From the NCBI GenBank assembly GCA_038525525.1, contig JBCBHO010000005.1, positions 1 to 64,000 of the forward strand: DNA of 64,000 bases, read 5' to 3'. The notes below the pieces were generated by a model that was given only the letters and a program-made list of their open reading frames with translations, did not search any database and was not told the origin of the DNA. This document shows positions 61,276 through 64,000 of this stretch, in pieces (positions within the stretch are counted from its first letter, which is position 1; each line of letters begins with the position of its first letter). The position numbers and the translations under genes were made by a program. This stretch comes from Shimia_B sp038525525. Lineage in GTDB: Bacteria; Pseudomonadota; Alphaproteobacteria; Rhodobacterales; Rhodobacteraceae.

Positions 61276-63000
61276 CTAGCCGGTCACGAGCTCGAAGCCC
61301 GCGATGCCACCGCGCATGACGCTGGGCGCGCGCTCGGCGTCGGCACGCATGGCGTCCGGGTCCCAACCTTCGGAGCCCCAGCTGCGCTGGAGATCGGGCC
61401 AAGGGATCGAGTCGATGAGGAGCTGCGTGTAGGGGTGCTGGGGCGCGCCGATGACCTCCTTTGGCGGGCCCGCCTCCACCACGTGCCCCTTGAAGAGGAC
61501 CATCACGTAATCGGAGACGTGGTAGGCCGTGGCGAGGTCGTGGGTGATGTAGAGGATCGAGATCCCGTACTTGTCCTTGAGGTCGTAGATGTTCGACAGG
61601 ATCGTCGCGCGGAGCGACGCATCGACCATGCTAACGGGCTCATCGGCGATGAGCAGCTTCGGCGAAAGCATGAGCGCGCGGGCCACGATCAGGCGCTGCC
61701 GCTGCCCGCCCGAGAGCTGGTGGGGATACCGCGAAAGCACGAGATCGGGGTCGAGCCCCACGGCGGCGCAGGCCTCCTCCATGGCAGTCTGCGTGGCGGC
61801 CTCGGAGGTGGCGAGGCCGAACTGCTTGTAGGGGAATTTGAGCGCGTGGTTGACCCGGTAGAACGGGTTGAAGCAGGCGTACGGGTCTTGGAACACTGCC
61901 TGCACGTTCTTGCGGAAAGCGAGGCTTTGGGCGGCGTTCATGCGCGCCACGTCCTGCCCCTCGTAGAGCACGCGGCCCTCGCTCGGCGGATTGAAGCCCA
62001 GCATGATCGAGCCCATCGTGGATTTCCCCGAACCCGACTGCCCCACGATGGAGATGATCTGCGGCGTGTCGCCTTCGAGGGTGAAGGACATCGGATGGAG
62101 CGCGGTGACGGTGCCGTAATCCTTGCGCACGTTCTCGAAGCGCAGGAGCGGTTCCTTCGAGCTGCGCTGCGCCGCTGGCGCGTTGCGGTCGGGGTTGAGG
62201 AAGCTGTCGCCGCCCACGAGCGGCACAGAGCGGATGAGATCCTGCGTGTAGGGATGCCTCGGGGCCTCGATGATCTGCTGGACGGTGCCGTGCTCCACGA
62301 GTTCGCCGTCCTTCAGCACGGCCAGCTCATCCACCGACTGCGCCATGAGCCCCATGTCATGCCCGATGAGGATGAGGCCCGAGCCGATCTCGGCCTGGAT
62401 GTCCTTAAGGGTCTGCATGACCTGCCGCTGGGTGACGACGTCGAGCGCGGAGGTGGGCTCGTCGGCGATGATGAGATCCGGGTTGAGAATGAGGCCCATG
62501 GCGATGCAGACGCGCTGCTTCATCCCGCCGGAGAGCTCGTGCGGGAAGAGTTGGCCCGCATGTTCGGGCAGACCCACCGAGACGAGCGCGGCGTCCGAGC
62601 GTTTCTGCAGCTCTGCCCGGGGCAGATTGCCCTCGTGGGCGATAATCGCATCCCACATCTGCGGCTCGACACGCATGACGGGATTGAGCGAGTTCATGGC
62701 CCCCTGGGGAATGTAGGCCACCGCCGAAAGCCGCGCGCGGCGCATGTCTTCCTCGCCGAGGGCCAGCATGTCGGTACCCGCGAGGTCGATAGAGCCGGAG
62801 GAGACGCGCCCCGGTTCGGCGAGCATCTGCATGACGGCGAGCGCGGTCGTGGTCTTTCCCGACCCGGATTCGCCGATGAAGCCCACGCGGCGCCCCTTCT
62901 CGATCGTCAGGTTGAGGCCCTTCACCGCCTGCACGACGCCCTTGGGCGTCGGAAACTCGATGGAGAGGTCTTTCAGGGTCAGGACGGGTTTGCCGGTCAT
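61276..63000 (-). CDS. Dpp/Opp-type ABC transporter, fused two-domain ATPase
   Basis: The 574-residue protein contains two ABC modules. The first has Walker A GESGSGKTT, signature LSGGMKQR and Walker B LIIADEPTSALDV. The second, from about residue 290, has GQSGSGKST, LSGGQRQR and LLIADEPVSMVDAS. Each module ends with the oligopeptide-type segment HPYTQDLI or HPYTQLLI. Fusing DppD- and DppF-like halves is common. The family also carries oligosaccharides, and the adjacent GH38 gene suggests a mannoside substrate. Confidence 0.93.
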   Translation of the reverse strand: MTGKPVLTLKDLSIEFPTPKGVVQAVKGLNLTIEKGRRVGFIGESGSGKTTTALAVMQMLAEPGRVSSGSIDLAGTDMLALGEEDMRRARLSAVAYIPQGAMNSLNPVMRVEPQMWDAIIAHEGNLPRAELQKRSDAALVSVGLPEHAGQLFPHELSGGMKQRVCIAMGLILNPDLIIADEPTSALDVVTQRQVMQTLKDIQAEIGSGLILIGHDMGLMAQSVDELAVLKDGELVEHGTVQQIIEAPRHPYTQDLIRSVPLVGGDSFLNPDRNAPAAQRSSKEPLLRFENVRKDYGTVTALHPMSFTLEGDTPQIISIVGQSGSGKSTMGSIMLGFNPPSEGRVLYEGQDVARMNAAQSLAFRKNVQAVFQDPYACFNPFYRVNHALKFPYKQFGLATSEAATQTAMEEACAAVGLDPDLVLSRYPHQLSGGQRQRLIVARALMLSPKLLIADEPVSMVDASLRATILSNIYDLKDKYGISILYITHDLATAYHVSDYVMVLFKGHVVEAGPPKEVIGAPQHPYTQLLIDSIPWPDLQRSWGSEGWDPDAMRADAERAPSVMRGGIAGFELVTG

Positions 63001-63020
63001 GGTCTTTTCCCACGGTGGAG

Positions 63021-63041
63021 GTCCCGGGTCAGGCCCGGGAC
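63021..63041. repeat. REP-like palindrome, copy 1
   Basis: GTCCCGGG-TCAGG-CCCGGGAC is a perfect 8-bp-stem palindrome in the gap between the permease and ATPase genes. A related palindrome lies 18 bp further right. The CCCGGG-TCA(A/G)-style unit resembles dispersed extragenic palindromes of alphaproteobacteria. Confidence 0.55.
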
Positions 63042-63059
63042 GGGTGTGTCGCGCTTCAC

Positions 63060-63080
63060 GCCCCGGGCTTGACCCGGGGC
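63060..63080. repeat. REP-like palindrome, copy 2 (inverted relative to copy 1)
   Basis: GCCCCGGG-CTTGA-CCCGGGGC has 8-bp arms with loop CTTGA, the complement type of the TCAGG loop in copy 1. The two copies are therefore in opposite orientation. In the transcript they could form strong stem-loops between permease and ATPase messages. Confidence 0.55.
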
Positions 63081-63100
63081 CTCTCGCTTTAAGGCCGCCC

Positions 63101-64000
63101 TCATGACAGTTTCCTCAGGCGCGGATTGGAGACCTCATCGAGACCGAGATTGATGAGGAGGAGCCCGATGAACATCGTCGCGAGGAGGAGCGTCGGCAGG
63201 CCCCACCACCACCAGAGGTTCTGGATGAGCGCGCCCGCGTTGATGGCCTCGTAGATCGTGCGGCCGAGCGTGGGGATCCGCTGGGGACCGAGGCCGAGGA
63301 CTTCGAGCCCCACGGCGGTCACAATGGAAGTGGTGACCGAGGCAATGAAGGAGCCGAAGAGATAGGGCACGAGGTTGGGCATCATCTCCCGGAACATGAT
63401 GTGGAAGGTGCCCGCACCGCTGAGCTGCGCCATCTGCACGTAGCCCGAGCGCTTCATCGAGAGCACCTGCGCGCGGATGAGGCGCGTGGGCGATTGCCAG
63501 ACGAAGCCCGCGATGAGGAGCGCCATCATGGTGAGCGAGACATCCCCGAAGGACGACTGGAAGACGACGAGAATGAGAAGCGGCGGGATCGTGATCATCA
63601 CGTCGGCGAGGACACGGATCGTGTCATCCGTGCGCCCGCCAAGGAAACCGGCCGAAAAGCCGAGGAAAATACCGATCGACATGCCGATAAGCGAGGCAAG
63701 AAGCCCCACGAAGAGCGTGTTCGGCGCGCCGATGATGAGGAGCGCGAGAAGATCGCGACCGCCGCCATCGGTGCCCAGCGGATGGGCCAGCGTCCCCGCC
63801 TGCCCGCGCATGTTCTCGAAGCCAAAGGGCGTCTGCCGCGGCAGGCCCGAGCCCACGAAGACGAGATCCGGATCCCAGAAAATGCGCCCGAGGAGGCCCA
63901 GTGCGATGATGCCGAGGAGCAGCCCCACGCCCCATATGAGCTTTGGATTGAGCCAAGGATTGTCGAACCTTTTCAGCCGCCTCGCCTGCTTTCTTTCAGC
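63101..64000 (-). CDS. Dpp/Opp-type ABC transporter permease (DppC-like; N-terminus beyond right edge)
   Basis: The frame is open to the window end. Upstream of an internal GTG at 63928 it continues in frame with AERKQARRLKRFDNPWLNPKLIWG, a normal DppC-type N-terminus, so the true start lies just past 64000. A first membrane segment (GVGLLLGIIALGLLGRIF) is followed by HPLGTDGGGRDLLALLIIGAPNTLFVGL, the DppC hallmark, and the EAA loop AQLSGAGTFHIMFREMMPNLVPYL. The partner permease and the binding protein should lie to the right. Confidence 0.92.
   Translation of the reverse strand, partial: AERKQARRLKRFDNPWLNPKLIWGVGLLLGIIALGLLGRIFWDPDLVFVGSGLPRQTPFGFENMRGQAGTLAHPLGTDGGGRDLLALLIIGAPNTLFVGLLASLIGMSIGIFLGFSAGFLGGRTDDTIRVLADVMITIPPLLILVVFQSSFGDVSLTMMALLIAGFVWQSPTRLIRAQVLSMKRSGYVQMAQLSGAGTFHIMFREMMPNLVPYLFGSFIASVTTSIVTAVGLEVLGLGPQRIPTLGRTIYEAINAGALIQNLWWWWGLPTLLLATMFIGLLLINLGLDEVSNPRLRKLS

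Noticed and set aside
1..64000. CRISPR array, insertion sequence, prophage or defence island
   Set aside because: No regularly spaced direct repeats, transposase, integrase, phage structural or nuclease/toxin gene set was found.

Overview
The window is high-GC DNA from an alphaproteobacterium, most likely a marine Rhodobacteraceae (Roseobacter-type). The grounds are a GntR-headed C-P lyase operon, an Agl-type alpha-glucoside ABC operon, a compact che cluster, CtrA-type TTAA-N7-TTAA boxes, a TamA/TamB pair, and gene sets typical of that family. Genes are packed tightly, with many ATGA or TGATG stop/start overlaps. I see no rRNA, complete tRNA, CRISPR array, transposase or prophage gene.

Layout, left to right. 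(1) 1-7090, minus strand: phnF-G-H-I-J-K-L-M, then the start of phnC, which runs off the left edge. A Pho box (7130-7147) and two identical palindromes placed just before the phnF and phnC start codons suggest dual control by PhoB and PhnF. PhnJ lacks three of the four cysteines known to build the C-P lyase iron-sulfur/radical site. (2) 7091-8006: about 0.9 kb without a convincing gene. It holds the Pho box, an inverted repeat, a tRNA-Ser-3'-end-like remnant and a perfect CtrA box. (3) 8007-8645: PAS protein with a histidine-box-like helix. (4) 8642-13752, minus: glpK, glpD, rlmE and a Ppx/GppA phosphatase. (5) 13921-16488, plus: a C1/folate-corrinoid trio and a small unknown gene behind a second perfect CtrA box. 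Opposed UUCG-tetraloop terminators follow. (6) 16543-26752: aglEFGAK (minus) diverging from aglR-GH1 beta-glucosidase-glk (plus), with two AglR-like operators between them.

(7) 26856-34506: chemotaxis module (STAS, cheY, cheA, cheW, cheR on plus; cheD and a large mcp on minus), with no cheB. (8) 34616-38137, plus: YcaQ/AlkX-type DNA glycosylase, an AstE/AspA-type metallo-deacylase, a fumarylacetoacetase-fold hydrolase and a globin. (9) 38147-41712: NDH-2 (minus), an FMN-dependent L-lactate/2-hydroxyacid dehydrogenase (plus) behind an LldR/FadR-like inverted repeat, and a secreted DUF4394-like protein (minus). (10) 41848-47726, minus: tamA-tamB. (11) 47889-58207, plus: a second GH13 alpha-glucosidase followed by glgB-glgC-glgA-glgX-pgm, a complete glycogen synthesis and debranching operon without glgP. 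(12) 58212-64000, minus: a Dpp/Opp-type permease (cut by the right edge), a double-ABC ATPase and a GH38 alpha-mannosidase, probably one mannoside uptake and degradation operon.

Taken together the window holds phosphonate scavenging under phosphate stress, import of glucosides (and probably mannosides) feeding glucokinase, glycerol and lactate use, glycogen storage, and a chemotaxis module that may belong to the CtrA regulon. Functional calls rest on recognised families and motifs read by eye. No database search was run.
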